From NCBI GenBank assembly GCA_903813345.2, contig CAIIXF020000006.1, forward strand, positions 3,865,096 through 3,929,095: a DNA stretch of 64,000 nucleotides. Direction: 5' to 3'. The notes beneath the pieces are model-generated. The model ran no database searches and was not told where the DNA came from. It saw only the letters and a program-made list of their open reading frames with translations. This DNA is from Owenia fusiformis. Lineage: Eukaryota > Annelida > Polychaeta > Sabellida > Oweniidae. The number at the start of each line of letters is the position of its first letter. Within the stretch, counting starts at the first letter, position 1. The position numbers and the translations under genes are program-made. Positions 1 through 10,600 of this stretch are shown here, one piece after another.

Positions 1-1251
1 GATATCTACATCTCCAATGCTAATTTCCTCTGTGTATGGTAGATAAATGGGACCTATTGGCATTTTCTTTGACAGTATTGGGGGTTGCAGCTCTGTGCAT
101 TTCACTAGCTTGGACGTCAGCACTTTCTGGACGTAAAGCATATCTATTGGGGACCCCTTAAGTACATCGGATGTGAAGTTATACAGTGCTTCCATGTTGG
201 TTCGATGAATGCCAAGGTTGTCACGCTCAGCCTGGACAACTTGAATCTTGGGCTTGTATTCATTATCTAATTCACCTATAGCGTTTTTTTCTTGTTCTTT
301 TAGCTTGCGGATCATATCTGCAGTTTTCTGTTTAATAGCAGCCCGTGTGCTTGTATACGAGTAACAGAGATTTGTATGTATGTGCTCTAGCTCAGAGACC
401 CTATGACCAATTGAAACTAACTTTGAGTTCATCAGTTTTTGAACTGTCTCCAGTTTTGCTCTTTGTGGTTTGAGACCAGTGTCTAGATTCTTGATATTAT
501 GCTCATCATGGTGTTTCTTACAACAAATAGCACATACAGGTACTATACAATCAGCACAGTAGTGGGTAATGATACCCTTAGGATGTCTCCTACAAAATTC
601 AACTTTCTTTGCAGTTTTGGATTTAGGTATTTTCAAGGATGGTTTGATGTGTTCATTATTATTGTTTTGAATGTTTTCACTGTTGATGTTTTCTTTGTTC
701 TTGTTGATTGTCTCAGTTGATTCAGCAGGTGTCAGATTTTTGCTTGTGTCTGCGTCTTCATCATTTGGTTTTGTTGCTTCTGTGAAAAGAGAGCCTGCTA
801 ATGACTTTCTGGCCATTGAGAATAGTTTGCTATCAAGTGGGTTTGGCAGAACTGAACTTTCACTCTGCGAATTTTTCTCTACTTTCTCTTCCTTTTCCAC
901 CTTGACTGGAGTAGCAGGCTTTGGATTACGTTTAGCTATCTTTTCACTCAGTTCATCAAAGTTGAAGAAATCAGTGTTAAGAGCTAGGATGCCCTCAGGT
1001 TGAACAACTGTAGGCTCATCGCAGATTGGACACCTCATAGTAAAACATTGGATGCCATTTTGTTGGTAATCGGCAGCATCCAAGTAACCACTAAAACACT
1101 CAACACATATTCCATGAAGGCATCTCAATGTCTTCACATCTGCTGATGGTGTCAAACATTTCAGACATTTCATTTGGAGGTCTTTATAAGCTGGGACTGT
1201 TTTTGAAGCCTGTATGAGGTCAGAGTTACTGAGGTTGACTGATGACGTCAT
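1..1251 (-). CDS. TRIM/RBCC-family protein (RING, B-box, coiled coil), 3' incomplete
   Basis: One open frame runs from an ATG at 1251 to the window edge (417 codons, no stop), so the C-terminus lies outside. A C3HC4 RING is visible at residues 29-77 (C29, C32, C44, H46, C49, C52, C74, C77), then a Ser/Asn/Lys-rich linker, then a B-box 2 at 220-251 (C220, H223, C232, C235, C240, C243, His pair 247/248, H251), then a helical, charged stretch from about 260 to 360 suited to the TRIM coiled coil. The family acts as RING E3 ubiquitin ligases; the partner-binding C-terminal domain (NHL, filamin, B30.2) cannot be seen, so the subfamily is undecided. A TTTTCCAG acceptor ends at 1275, so the ATG exon is preceded by an intron and an upstream, probably noncoding, exon. 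The frame stays open from 1274 to the ATG, so a start further upstream is possible. Confidence 0.9.
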   Translation of the reverse strand, partial: MTSSVNLSNSDLIQASKTVPAYKDLQMKCLKCLTPSADVKTLRCLHGICVECFSGYLDAADYQQNGIQCFTMRCPICDEPTVVQPEGILALNTDFFNFDELSEKIAKRNPKPATPVKVEKEEKVEKNSQSESSVLPNPLDSKLFSMARKSLAGSLFTEATKPNDEDADTSKNLTPAESTETINKNKENINSENIQNNNNEHIKPSLKIPKSKTAKKVEFCRRHPKGIITHYCADCIVPVCAICCKKHHDEHNIKNLDTGLKPQRAKLETVQKLMNSKLVSIGHRVSELEHIHTNLCYSYTSTRAAIKQKTADMIRKLKEQEKNAIGELDNEYKPKIQVVQAERDNLGIHRTNMEALYNFTSDVLKGSPIDMLYVQKVLTSKLVKCTELQPPILSKKMPIGPIYLPYTEEISIGDVDI

Positions 1252-3738
1252 GATGTGGATTGGTTTATCAGCACCTGGAAAATAATATTTCAAATATGAG
1301 AACATGCAGCAAAATAATAGAAATGTTTATGATGTGTGTAATGATGATGAAGAAGAGTTGTACCCATGTTAGTATGGTTTGACAAGTTTTAATACAAAAC
1401 TCACTGTGTCCTTTAATTTTAATGTACATGTATGCAGTTACACGAGTTTACTGTGAGTTCAAATAATTGAAGCATGAAATAATAAAGTGAATAGATTAGT
1501 GAGTATGTGAGTATGTGCATATCAATGATCAGTGTTTTCTATATATCAGTGTTCTCTGAAGCCTGTAACAAGATGACATGCATTGCATATGCATATGAGT
1601 TAAACATTAGAAAATCAGGAGAAAACAGTGGTGATAGGCATTTTCCGATAAATCGTGCCATCATTTGATCCATCAGAGAAACTTCAACATATTGGCTAGA
1701 TTGATGATGTCATTGGTTGTAGGTAGCAATCTGTCCATGCAAAAAATTAGTATTAATTAACTTATTTTGCTAGTTTTGAAGAAGTACAACCAACAGGACA
1801 TCATCAATCTTGCCAATATATTGTAGTTTCTCTGATGGATCAAAAGATGGCACGATTTATCGGAAATCTCTGTTGGACCAGTTTGCAAAAATTTTAAGTC
1901 AGAATCTGTACATTTAAAATTTTGTGTTTTTATTTGGGTTAATAATTTTCAACCTGTACCCTTTTATAGTACAACATGTGTAGGTCACTAAATTTTCTTG
2001 TTTTATTTATTAAATCTCCTATTAAGTCATTTACCTATTAATCTGTTTAATTTATTCTATTAAAGCTAAAATATGTAAACCACATTCGGAATGAGTAATG
2101 TTTACCTGAAAGTAACATAGGACTCCAATGAAGAGCCATTCAAATATCTTAACACGCTAAACTACCTTGTGCAAAGGTTATAAAGGGTGTTGCCAAAAAT
2201 GATTTGTTCTTATGTGATTATTTTATAATCACTAGGTGAACTGGAAAGTGGATTTTTAGTATTCATCAGTTTAATCTGATTGCATGTCAGGCTTTATTCA
2301 AAATAATTCTTTTTGTGTTTTCAAAAATATATACACAATGTCATATTTAAGTATTTAGCTCAAGGCATTAAAAAGGTGAAACTTAACGATCCAGTGAACA
2401 GCACTTAATATGAAAATACAAATTGAGAATATAAGCTACAGTTTAGAAAAAAAACACTTTCCAAATGCAATTTGAGAATGCAAGTATGAATGAGAATACA
2501 CTGTGGAAACTGTGAGATTTTAGTCATTAAGTATAAAATTAAGAGAAATTAATAATGCTGCAAAATTATACCTGATATTTTCAAATATGGCAAACTATTT
2601 ACCTGATTGTGTTGCTTTTTGGCTTTCACTATTTATTCCCTAAATGCCAGTAGGAAACTATGCGTTTGAATATCCTTTAGACTGGACTTGTCAGTTATAT
2701 GTACAACAACATCAGGTTGTCTATACTATACAGTAGCTTATACCAAACATGTTTTTTATCCCATCTTCAAACATGCATTGCATATAAATATGTCCTCAAA
2801 GCTGGTGTGCAAACAGTGACTAGTAGAGCAAATAACCACATCAATGGGCAACTGGATCACATCTGTTTGCCCTTAATAAGGCTACTTATAAGATTTTATA
2901 TGCTATTTTGCTTACAATTTGATTGACTTAGTTTGGCACATATTGGATTGTACTGTGCATGTTCAGCACCATTGGCCATGTCCTTTCTATTTATAAGTGT
3001 AAAGGTTAAAATCATTTTCAGTTCAAATTCTATCACCATTAGATTATATATCTGTTTTAAATGGTAGACAGTCAAATTCAGTTTATATGTAACATCATAA
3101 TATTGCCAAGAGCAAATGTTATTTGGCAATAGTTTGTATTGAAACTATGCATTAGAAAGTGAATGATAAGAAGTGTGCTTGATTTTATTCAGTTCAAAAT
3201 GTAACAGTTTTGCAAATATTTTCTATGTTGAAATTGAATAAAAGTGAAAACTATTCTATATTTACAAAACAATTCATCCTACTGGATGAAGTAACATGTG
3301 CATCTTGTTTATATGAATATTGAGAAGTGAATGAACAACTAGTAATCTAGGTATTCACATCATGATATACCATGACATCTCATTTCTTCTCAGCCCTGAG
3401 ATGCCATGATATAATGAGCTTGATTTGGCGATCCAGGAGAGCCCGAAATTGAGGATTTTTGAGATCTTTCATCCCAGCTCATATTTCATTTAATTGGGGT
3501 CATTAAACTTGTGTACACATGCCTGTGCTAATATCTGCTGTTAAATACAATGCCTATTATGTAATGTATTGACATTAAGGTAAATGATTACATGATAACT
3601 ATCTCACTTATTGACGGTTATAACTCTTCCCATCTGATGTGCTCAGATCACAGAATATGCCTCATAATATCAGAGCATGTTTCAGGTGAAACAGAAAGAT
3701 GCTATGAGTATCAGAATGAGGTATTCATGATATTTAAG
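1252..3738. other. Gene-free interval, 5' side of the TRIM gene
   Basis: This A+T-rich stretch holds the upstream intron and presumably the promoter of the leftward TRIM gene plus one foldback element (listed separately). Short open frames at 2699-2926 and 2896-3129 have no recognisable domain, no splice context and no family resemblance. I see no other gene. Confidence 0.6.
1642..1867. mobile_element. Foldback (hairpin) MITE
   Basis: Two arms of about 80 bases, 1642-1722 and 1783-1867, are near-perfect reverse complements separated by about 60 A+T-rich bases. The left arm starts TTTCCGATAAATCGTGCC and the right arm ends GGCACGATTTATCGGAAA. There is no coding capacity. The structure is that of a non-autonomous foldback element; family not identified. 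Confidence 0.85.
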
Positions 3739-5672
3739 GGAAACCATATAGCTTGTTATCTGGATCTTGAATTTTAATTCAAGGGAAACCATGTCGAATA
3801 GCTTGTTATCTGGATCTTTAATTCAGGAAAATCATGTTGAATAGCTTGTTATCTGGATCTTGAATTTTAATTCAAGGGAAACCATGTCGAATAGCTTGTT
3901 ATCTGGATCTTTAATTCGAGGGAAACCATGTTGAATAGCTTGATATCTGGATCTTTAATTCAAGGGAAACCATGTCGAATAGCTTGTTATCTGGATCTTT
4001 AATTCGAGGGAAACCATGTTGAATAGCTTGTTATCTGGATCTTTAATTCGAGGGAAACCATGTCGAATAGCTTGTTATCTGGATCTTTAATTCAGGAAAA
4101 TCATGTTGAATAGCTTGTTATCTGGATCTTGAATTTTAATTCAAGGGAAACCATGTCGAATAGCTTGTTATCTGGATCTTTAATTCGAGGGAAACCATGT
4201 TGAATAGCTTGATATCTGGATCTTTAATTCAAGGGAAACCATGTCGAATAGCTCGTTATCTGGGTCTTCAATTTAAGGCATATGTACCATGTCGAATAGC
4301 TTGTTATATGAATCTTTAATTGAAGAGAAACCATGTTGAATAGCTTGTTATCTGGATCTTCAATTTAGGGCAAACCATGTCGAAAAGCTTGTTATTATCT
4401 GGATCTTTAATTCAAGGAAAACCATGTTGAATAACTTGTTATCTGGATCTTTAATTGAAGGGAAACCATGTTGAATAGCTTGTTATCTGGATCTTCAATT
4501 TGAGGCAAACCATGTTGAATAACTTGTTATCTGGATCTTTAATTCGAGGGAAACCATGTCAAATAGCTTGTTATCTGGATCTTTAATTCAGGAGAAATCA
4601 TGTCGAATAGCTTGTTATCTAGATCTTTAACCCTTTCCCGACGTGAATATAAGAGGAAAATGTTGGCCCTGGTGACGGATAAGTAAGAGCAGTTTTTAGG
4701 GGAAAACTGAAAATTACCTATGCCCAGGGACCTACACCTTGAATTTTATCACTGAAATACATTTTTTAGTAAGGACTATCGTATTAGAACAACTTGTCAA
4801 AATTTGGTGTAAAAATACTGAACAGAACTGGAGATACTATCATTTCATCGATGTATATAAATAAAAATTATGGTGCCAAAAGGAGCCTATCGTCCTGAAA
4901 GGTATTACATAATAGGGCTCCATATGGAGCCCATCGTCGTGAAAGGGTTAATTCAAGGGAAACCATGTTGAATAGCTTGTTATCTGGATCTTTCATTCAA
5001 GGGAAACCATGTTGAATAGCTTGTTATCTGGATCTTCAATTTAAGGCATACCATGTCGAATAGCTTGTTATCTGGATCTTTAATTCAAGGGAAACCATGT
5101 CGAATAGCTTGTTATCTGGATCTTTAATTCAAGAGAAACCATGTTGAATAGCTTGTTATCTGGATCTTTAATTCAAGGGAAACCATGTTGAATAGCTTGT
5201 TATCTGGATCTTCAATTAAGGGCAAACCATGTCGTAAAGCTTGTTATCTGGATCTTTAATTCAAGGGAAACCATGTTGAATAGCTTGATATCTGGATCTT
5301 TAATTCGAGGGAAGCCATGTTGAATAGCTTGTTATCTGGATCTTTAATTCAAGGGAAACCATGTTGAATAGCTTGTTATCTGGATCTTCAATTTAAGGCA
5401 AACCATGTTGAATAGCTTTTTATCTGGATCTTTAATTCAAGGGAAACCATGTTGAATAGCTTGTTATCTGGATCTTCAATTTAAGGCAAACCATGTTGAA
5501 TAGCTTGATATCTGGATCTTTAATTCAAGGGAAACCATGTTGAATAGCTTGTTATCTGGATCTTCAATTTAAGGCAAACCATGTTGAATAGCTTTTTATC
5601 TGGATCTTTAATTCAAGGGAAACCATGTTGAATAGCTTGTTATCTAGACCTTTAATTTAAGGGAAACCAATA
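3739..5672. repeat. Minisatellite array, ~44-bp unit
   Basis: About 35-40 tandem copies of a roughly 44-base unit with the core CCATGTTGAATAGCTTGTT followed by ATCTGGATCTT. Two unit types recur, one with TTTAATTCAAGGGAAACC and one with TTCAATTTAAGGCAAACC; they alternate in the 3' half, suggesting amplification of a dimer. A further substitution, GTTGAA versus GTCGAA, is scattered through the array. The array is broken once by a 317-bp MITE. The short open frame at 3592-3777 runs into the repeat and is not a gene. Confidence 0.95.
4631..4947. mobile_element. piggyBac-type MITE inserted in the minisatellite
   Basis: A 317-bp insertion interrupts one minisatellite unit and is flanked by TTAA on both sides (4627-4630 and 4948-4951). 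Its ends are inverted: CCCTTTCCCGACG on the left and CGTCGTGAAAGGG on the right, one mismatch in 13. TTAA target duplication with CCC-starting inverted ends is the signature of the piggyBac superfamily. It has no transposase frame. A subterminal direct repeat near the right end (GAGCCTATCGTCCTGAAAGG, then a near-copy ending the element) adds internal structure. Confidence 0.88.
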
Positions 5673-6238
5673 TATCAATTTGACATCAAGCTGCTGTTAA
5701 ATAAAATCAATAACACATAATGCTTTGTGGAATGTTTCATCGTTAAAAATATTGAATGTTTGCATACAGCTATAAGAAGTTACAGTTTTACAATACATAA
5801 AATAAGAAGTAAAGACATTGATAAGTCTAGTGAACTCTGAACAGCAATTATACAGCATGAATACAGAAGATATTCAATTTAGAAATAGATGATGCAAATG
5901 CATGTATTGTTATCAATGCTTGCAGTTATTAACAGTTAACCAGCATATTTAACATTGCAGCACAATATACATTCGGAAATATGTCTGAGTTGGCAGACTG
6001 AAAAGCATAAACAAATGCTGAACATAACACTGTTACTGTTTGGTAGTATATAGGAGGGACTTATATATATATACACAATCAGTGTAGATCCATCACATAG
6101 GTCTTTATGTACGCTGGCAGATGGGATTAAATGGGATTATCATTATGTGCCAGACGGATAGACTTTAAAAAATACATGTACATGTAAATGCTATAAGATA
6201 CATGTACATTATACATATGCAGAAAGCATAGTTTGTGA

Positions 6239-6308
6239 TACGATACAATACAATACAATACATCACATTACAATACAACACAATACAATAGAATACAATA
6301 CAATAGAC
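6239..6308. repeat. ACAAT pentanucleotide microsatellite
   Basis: Imperfect tandem copies of the pentamer ATACA/ACAAT run up to the base before the ATG at 6309, so the repeat would form the immediate 5' leader of the candidate GM130 first exon if that exon is real. Confidence 0.85.
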
Positions 6309-6651
6309 ATGTCATCTGAGGAATCAGGCAGTTCAAACAGTTCATTAGAATGGATATTTCTCCCAACTGAATCCTTGGAGGAAAATGATGAAAAGCCCAA
6401 TGATGTTGTGTCAGACAATGATGATGATAACATTGTGATGAATAAGGACAATGACAATGAGATTAACAATGATGACAATGATATTAACGATGATTACAAT
6501 GATATTGAGCTGCATAATGAGGAAGATGATATAGCTATACAGGTTGAGGAAAATGGTATTGTTGTTCAGACCAAGGAAGAAACTACAGATATGGATGTAG
6601 ATCATGTCCTTGGGGATGAAGGAGAGAATATGGAAATTAAACGCTTGAAAG
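6309..6651 (+). CDS. Candidate first coding exon of the GM130 gene: acidic, Asn/Asp-rich, with a LIR-like motif
   Basis: The open frame starts at ATG 6309 and can end at an AAAG|GTGTTC donor after 6651, giving 114 codons plus one base (phase 1). The next GM130 exon, at 7634, requires exactly a phase-1 donor; joining them makes an Asp codon and keeps the frame through every later exon. The peptide opens with Ser/Glu clusters followed by S-S-L-E-W-I-F-L, which matches the W-x-x-L core of an LC3/GABARAP-interacting region with acidic and Ser residues before it, then becomes a run rich in Asp, Asn and Glu. It does not resemble the basic p115-binding N-terminus of vertebrate GM130. The N-terminus recalls the LIR-bearing start of CCPG1 only in composition. 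It may be a lineage-specific first exon, an unrelated small gene, or a chance frame; the true GM130 N-terminal exons could lie left of the window with the TRIM gene nested in an intron. Confidence 0.45.
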
Positions 6652-6943
6652 GTGTTCAAAATATTTATATTAATCTTTTGCATTTGTAAAATCCATATCT
6701 TCAAATCCAATCGGCTCCAAAGGGTTGAATTCTGCTCCCAGTTTAGTCATATCAATTCAAATAGACCACTGACTTAAAGTAGATGAACACAATCATATTA
6801 TCTTTGTAGACTTTCTGACAGATGGCATACTTTATTGCAAGCGAGGCAACCTTTCGCTGACTTTAGTTCCACCTTGTTAAGATAGATGGCTTTCTTCCTG
6901 TTGAGCTTCATCTGTTTGTTTATTAATTTGAGGAGTAGCAGTA

Positions 6944-7117
6944 CAGTAAAACCTGTGTAAGGGGAACACGTTTGATACCTCTAAAAGGTGTTCCACTTGG
7001 GAGGTGTTCTACTGTAGGATTCATTTTGCATAAGTCAGTTGGTCTTGGGACTTTGAAAAGTGTTCCAGTACATAAGTGTTCCACTTCTAGAGGTGTTCCA
7101 CTTTACAGGTTTCAATG
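6944..7117. mobile_element. Tc1/mariner-pogo-like MITE
   Basis: A 174-bp segment flanked by TA on both sides. The ends are imperfect inverted repeats: CAGTAAAACCTGTGTAAGGG on the left, and CATTGAAACCTGTAAAGTGG read inward from the right. The inside consists of repeated GTGTTCCAC motifs. It lies in the intron between the candidate exon 1 and the next GM130 exon. Related, older copies lie at 7830-7985 and 27543-27715. Confidence 0.7.
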
Positions 7118-7633
7118 TATCTATAATTGCTACCAGTTGAACTATATAAACCCCTTATATTATATTATTTGACATTCATGCCAAAATCCTATATAGACAG
7201 AATTACATGTTCATGAACATTCAATTATATTCAATTTACTGTTTAATCAATAATTAATTGTTTTGTATGTCATAAAGGATTGATTATTCTTTGCACACTC
7301 CAAGATACATTTGAAATTTTCAAGAATCATAGCCAAATTTCAGATAGTCACAGGATATACTTGGTATAATAAACAATGAACAAAAAGAATTAGTGATTGG
7401 TGTTTCGCGTCAGCATCTATAACAATTGTTATTAAATAAATGTTTGTAATTGAAATCAGGTAATGACATATCGTCAGGTTAATGCAATCTTAACATTGCA
7501 TTTATTGTCTTCAGTCTTGTAAAAGTTAGTTAACATTAAGGCCTGATTACACACATTTTAAATCATAATCTGTGCAGATTTGATCAAATTTCCCATTCAA
7601 AATATTCATGTCTATTGTCCATTATATTTTCAG

Positions 7634-10600
7634 ATGAGATTGAGGAGCTATCAGGGCGACTAAAGGCTTCAAGACAGCGAGTTGTTGAGTTAGAACGTGA
7701 TGTATCCACAGCAAGCACATCTAGTCATTCATATGAAGAAACCAGTAGGGAGTTTTCCAAAGAAGTAGATCGATTAAAATTAGAAGTTTATCAACTAAAG
7801 TAAGCATGGATATTATTAATATATTACTGTGAGCTTGGATATCTGAACACCTCTCAACCTGAACACTTTTTTCCATTCCAATTTTTTTGTCTTCTATAGA
7901 CACACATTAAAAGTTTGAAATCGTAACTGCTAATCCAAACACTTTTGACCAGTCCAAGCGGCATTTGGATATTAGGTCTTTTGTACTTGGTTCTTTTTGG
8001 ATTATTGAATGCATTACTTTTATTGTGCAATTTTTTGATATTGGGAAACTGAACATTTTAGTTTATTAATATTTAAAAGTTTAAAAGCTATTGATTTTTC
8101 TCTATATGTTCTGCATACAAATTATTGATTTCAAAATAAAGGTCATATTTGAATTGTTGTTTTAAACATGCTATAGCAATTACCAAAACAGCATATCTTG
8201 ATATATTGCATTTAAGCTCAGATGTTGCAGACAGCTTATATAATTATCAATATTATCAAAGTCTGTTTCCCTGAATTGAGGGAGGGGGGATGGGTTGTTA
8301 ATCACTCTTTCTTTGTTTTTATTAGATTATTGTTTGAGATATATCAGAGGTTTATCGATTAAATTAAGGATAAATAATATAACAGTGAAGCTTGTATATT
8401 GTATCTATATGTGTATATTTTCCAGTAAAAGTACTGAAGAAGTTAAACAACAAAACTCTGAGCTCCAGGAGAAGCTACATGCAAAATCTAGTGAATGTAA
8501 TGGCCTGAATCAGTCTGTTACAGAACTGCAAAGTAGATTAGAGCTCTCTGATGTCCAAATACAACAGGTTAGTCTACTATATTGCCATTTGAGACAACAA
8601 TATACAAAACTGTAGACTACAGTTCAGAGAAAAATGTTAACCAATTATGATGCCGCTCAGTCTATTTAAATTACAATATTATTGTAATAAGAAATAAAAA
8701 GAATTTGCATTTATGAAGGAACATACATAAAGAAATGATTTCTATTTCAGTTATCTAACCAAAGTGGAGCAAACCTTGACAGTTCAAGTGTGGAGCAACT
8801 TCAGCAGCTGCAGTCAAATAATGCAGAATTACAGGCAAAAATAGATGAGGTTAGTGTGATGAATGTTCATTTATTATCCCTAGCAATGCATCAAATGCAT
8901 ATTGGTGTTGCACCCATTGGGAGCATTTCAAAAATATCCCACAAATTCAAACCCACTTTGAAATGAGAAAAAATCATGATAAACATTAATTTATCACCAG
9001 CTTATTTCAAAACTGTGAAATTCACTTCATGAGGAGCTTTTCATGTTATCCAATTGATCTGTGATGGAAAAATATCACAGTTGGATAACCTTTAACAAAA
9101 TTGTAACTATGGTTACATGGAAAAAACTTTAACATTTTAGGTTTATTTTGGCAGCTCATCCAATCTATTCACTTGTTGCCAGATAACTCGTAATGTTCTA
9201 TGTGAATATAAACACCTGTTGTCAAACCATGGGCCTTGTACTTGTAAGCTCGGAGTCATACTTTACATATACATTCAGTTCACTAGAGTTGGATCTCAAT
9301 GAGGATTATAAACTGCAGCTTAAATCTAAATGATTGAATATTTCAGTACAAGAATTCTTTCCAACAGCTGGTAACAGAAAGGGACCAGCTTGCAGAACAG
9401 TACCAGCAAGTTATACATCAGTTAAATGACCAGTCACAGCATCTCACATCTCAAGTAAGTATAAGTTTGATAACTGATTTAATGATGAGTCTCAAATGAA
9501 TGATTTATTCCATTATTCCTAGTTCTGGTTTGGATATTATTAAAAATGATCAAGCCTGAAATTATTTTTTTCTTTTACATGGAATTTTAAATGATAATAA
9601 CATTCAATTGTAATGTTTTGACACACTTAGAAGTACATTTGATCATGTACAGCACAGTACAGTGTTACTTCAACCTAAGTGTCACTTCTCAATGTAATTG
9701 GTGATATATTATTGTCACCATACTCATATGATTAGTATTCAGTGTTGATGTTAGCATTCTGTGTCTGTAACAAATTGTCACATTTTTGAAATTGTAGGTC
9801 CAGCAAATGAGTGTGGAGAGAGAGCAGTTAATCTCCAGGCAGACTGAACTAGAGGGACACATAAAAGACCTCCAAGCAGCTGCTGAATCTAATGGTAAAC
9901 ATCAAATTTTATTAACAGTAGAAACGCATTTAATCATTTCTATGATAGAAAGCTATCCTGAATAAGTGTAATGTTAAAAAAAGCATTAATTGGATTTTCA
10001 AGATTTTTTTTTCTAAAATTCAAAAGCTTATGTTTGCATCTTCAATATACCAATACGCGATAACATTTAGTTCTCGTTCAGTTTAGTTAACTCTCGTTTG
10101 AAGAGCTCTCATGTACAGTACAACTTCGTCTACATCCGGGTTCTTTCCCATTGGATTACACAGGGGTGTTATTTTCAATCCCTCACTGCGACTTTATTAA
10201 ACATTTATGTATAGTTGCATTTGCACAAATGATAGGTATGTATGTAATTAAGATATATAACAAGGCTTTTTGAACTGTAATCCCCAAATCCGAAGAAATC
10301 TGTAGTTGAAAATGCCGTCCAATTTCAGTGACGTCACTGATTTCCCAAATTGCTCAGACTTCATCGAAGATCGAAAAAATATCAATAATGTTACTTCGAA
10401 TCTCCGATTATCTTTCTGATTATTCAATAGATTGGATCATATAACTATGCTTGAGGGCTGATGGAAGACCAGAAGCTGAGAAACGTTCAGAGTATGATTC
10501 GTTCGGCGGGCCAATGAAAATTTGTCCCTTCCAAAGCGATGCATCATGGGAGATATTTATGTAAATTACCACCTGAACTCTTATCGCGAATAGGAGTATT

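Noticed and set aside
2699-3129. Two overlapping open frames on opposite strands (75 and 77 codons)
   Set aside because: No domain, signal peptide, splice context or codon pattern; expected by chance in A+T-rich DNA.
3592-3777. 61-codon frame
   Set aside because: Runs into the minisatellite; ending determined by the repeat.
3739-5672. CRISPR-like array
   Set aside because: Units are contiguous and lack unique spacers; eukaryotic minisatellite.
6263-6710. Minus-strand frames opposite the acidic exon
   Set aside because: Hydrophobic translation is the mirror of Asp/Asn codons; no start context or family match.
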